Assembly (NCBI GenBank): GCA_001724315.1
Contig: MEEC01000165.1
Location: forward strand, 1-6,155
Origin: Lautropia sp. SCN 70-15
GTDB taxonomy: Bacteria > Pseudomonadota > Gammaproteobacteria > Burkholderiales > Burkholderiaceae_E
DNA: 6,155 nucleotides
Direction: 5' to 3'
Below the pieces are notes generated by a model. It made no database searches. It saw only the letters and a program-made list of their open reading frames with translations, and had not been told where the DNA came from. Position numbers and translations under genes: made by a program. Positions 5,328 through 6,155 of the stretch are shown here, in pieces. The stretch's first letter is position 1. Each line of letters opens with the position of its first letter.

Positions 5328-6155
5328 ATGACCACCTTGCGCAAGCCGGACCTCGTCTGCCCGGCGGGCAGCCTGACCGCCCTGAAGGCGGCGGTCGACA
5401 ACGGCGCGGACGCGGTGTACTGCGGGTTTCGCGATTCGACCAACGCGCGCAACTTCAAGGGCCTGAACTTCGACCGGCCCACGCTCACCGAGGGTCTGCG
5501 CTACGCCCACGCCCGCGACGCCGAGGTCCTGGTCGCGATCAACACCTACGCGCAGGCCGGCCGGATTCCGGAATGGCACGCGGCGGTCGACGCCGCCGCC
5601 GAGCTGGGCGTGGATGCGCTGATCGTGGCCGACATCGGGCTGCTCGCCTATGCCCGCGAGCGGCATCCCGGCCTGCGGCTGCACCTGTCGGTGCAGGGCT
5701 CGGCCACCAATCACGAGGCGATCGAGTTCTGCCGCCGGGAGTTCGGCATCCAGCGGGCGGTGCTGCCGCGGGTGCTGACGCTGGCGCAGGTGGAGCAGCT
5801 GATCCGCCACACCGAGGTCGAGATCGAGGTCTTCGGCTTCGGCAGCCTGTGCGTGATGAACGAGGGGCGCTGCTGGCTGTCCTCGCACGCCACCGGCGAG
5901 TCGCCGAACACTCACGGCGTGTGCTCGCCCGCGCCCTACGTGCGCTGGGAGGACGGCCCCGACGGCATGTCGGCGCGCCTGAACGGCATCCTGATCGACC
6001 GCTACGGCGCCGACGAGAAGGCCGGCTACCCGACGCTGTGCAAGGGCCGCTTCGAAGTGCAGGGCCGCATCGACTACGCGCTCGAGGAGCCGACCAGCCT
6101 GAACGTGCTGTCGGTGCTCGACGAGCTGCTGCGCATCGGCGTGGCGGCGATCAAG
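5328..6155 (+). CDS. ubiU: UbiU, O2-independent ubiquinone hydroxylation subunit (peptidase U32 family), 5' part; cut by window edge
   Basis: UbiU forms a heterodimer with UbiV; both carry a [4Fe-4S] cluster and together they hydroxylate ubiquinone precursors without oxygen. The protein was formerly called YhbU, a U32 peptidase-like protein. The frame is open from the ATG at 5328 to the right edge (276 codons) of an expected ~330-residue protein. Motifs include LVCPAGSLTALKAAVDNGADAVY (9-31), NARNFKGLNF (39-48), HLSVQGSATN (119-128), VLPRVL (145-150), EVFGFGSLCVMNEGRC (167-182) and GYPTLCKGR (233-241). The four cluster cysteines appear as C175, C182, C199 and C238, each offset by six from the E. 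coli UbiU ligands (C169, C176, C193, C232) because of a longer N-terminus. The ALEEPTSLN segment (251-259) also matches. A strong ribosome binding site, GGAGGAGG at 5313-5320, sits seven bases before the ATG and fixes the start. It is divergent from metG; ubiV is expected downstream but lies outside the window. Confidence 0.95.
   Translation, partial: MTTLRKPDLVCPAGSLTALKAAVDNGADAVYCGFRDSTNARNFKGLNFDRPTLTEGLRYAHARDAEVLVAINTYAQAGRIPEWHAAVDAAAELGVDALIVADIGLLAYARERHPGLRLHLSVQGSATNHEAIEFCRREFGIQRAVLPRVLTLAQVEQLIRHTEVEIEVFGFGSLCVMNEGRCWLSSHATGESPNTHGVCSPAPYVRWEDGPDGMSARLNGILIDRYGADEKAGYPTLCKGRFEVQGRIDYALEEPTSLNVLSVLDELLRIGVAAIK

Noticed and set aside
2989..5331. Long plus-strand open frame antisense to metG
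   Set aside because: It mirrors metG codon structure and gives a Val/Gly/Arg/Asp-rich product without recognisable motifs; it is a GC-rich shadow frame.
5127..5915. Minus-strand open frame antisense to ubiU that runs across the metG-ubiU gap
   Set aside because: It overlaps the well-supported ubiU frame with its strong ribosome binding site, has no recognisable domain and would overlap the metG start.
1..6155. Search for defence, mobile, toxin-antitoxin, retron or biosynthetic-cluster features
   Set aside because: No transposase, integrase, reverse transcriptase, nuclease, regularly spaced repeat or att-like duplication is visible; nearly all sequence is accounted for by six conserved chromosomal genes.

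Overview
This window is high-GC bacterial chromosome, and the gene content points to a betaproteobacterium, most likely in the order Burkholderiales. The strongest lineage marker is a 60-residue DUF3460-type protein directly upstream of scpA. The ScpA and MetG sequences are also typical of that group. Coding density is high, and I see no mobile elements, CRISPR arrays, tRNA or rRNA genes. This is an ordinary housekeeping region, and I found no convincing undescribed multi-gene system.

Layout from left to right. On the minus strand, the N-terminal 157 codons of scpA (chromosome segregation) run off the left edge, preceded by the short DUF3460 gene; together they look like one operon. A 138-bp divergent gap separates this from a plus-strand lipoprotein gene whose product carries two BamE/SmpA-like repeats. 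That gene ends 9 bp from the convergent stop of a minus-strand SulP anion transporter gene. The SulP gene follows metG (methionyl-tRNA synthetase) on the minus strand, with a 4-base stop/start overlap, so metG and sulP should be co-transcribed and translationally coupled.

A 197-bp divergent gap separates metG from a plus-strand ubiU gene that runs off the right edge. UbiU is half of the UbiU-UbiV iron-sulfur complex that hydroxylates ubiquinone precursors without oxygen. The gap contains a near-consensus FNR/Anr/Dnr-type half-site pair, TTCAT-N4-ATCAA, which fits oxygen-responsive control of ubiU. It also contains an extended -10 element so close to the metG ATG that the metG transcript may be leaderless.

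Functionally, the window holds three unrelated modules: chromosome condensation (scpA with DUF3460), envelope and transport functions (lipoprotein, SulP) beside translation (metG), and anaerobic quinone synthesis (ubiU). The presence of ubiU suggests that the organism makes ubiquinone under low oxygen, as facultative anaerobes and denitrifiers do. The most testable observations are the FNR-like box, the possible leaderless metG start, the metG-sulP coupling and the two-repeat lipoprotein with Asp at position +2.
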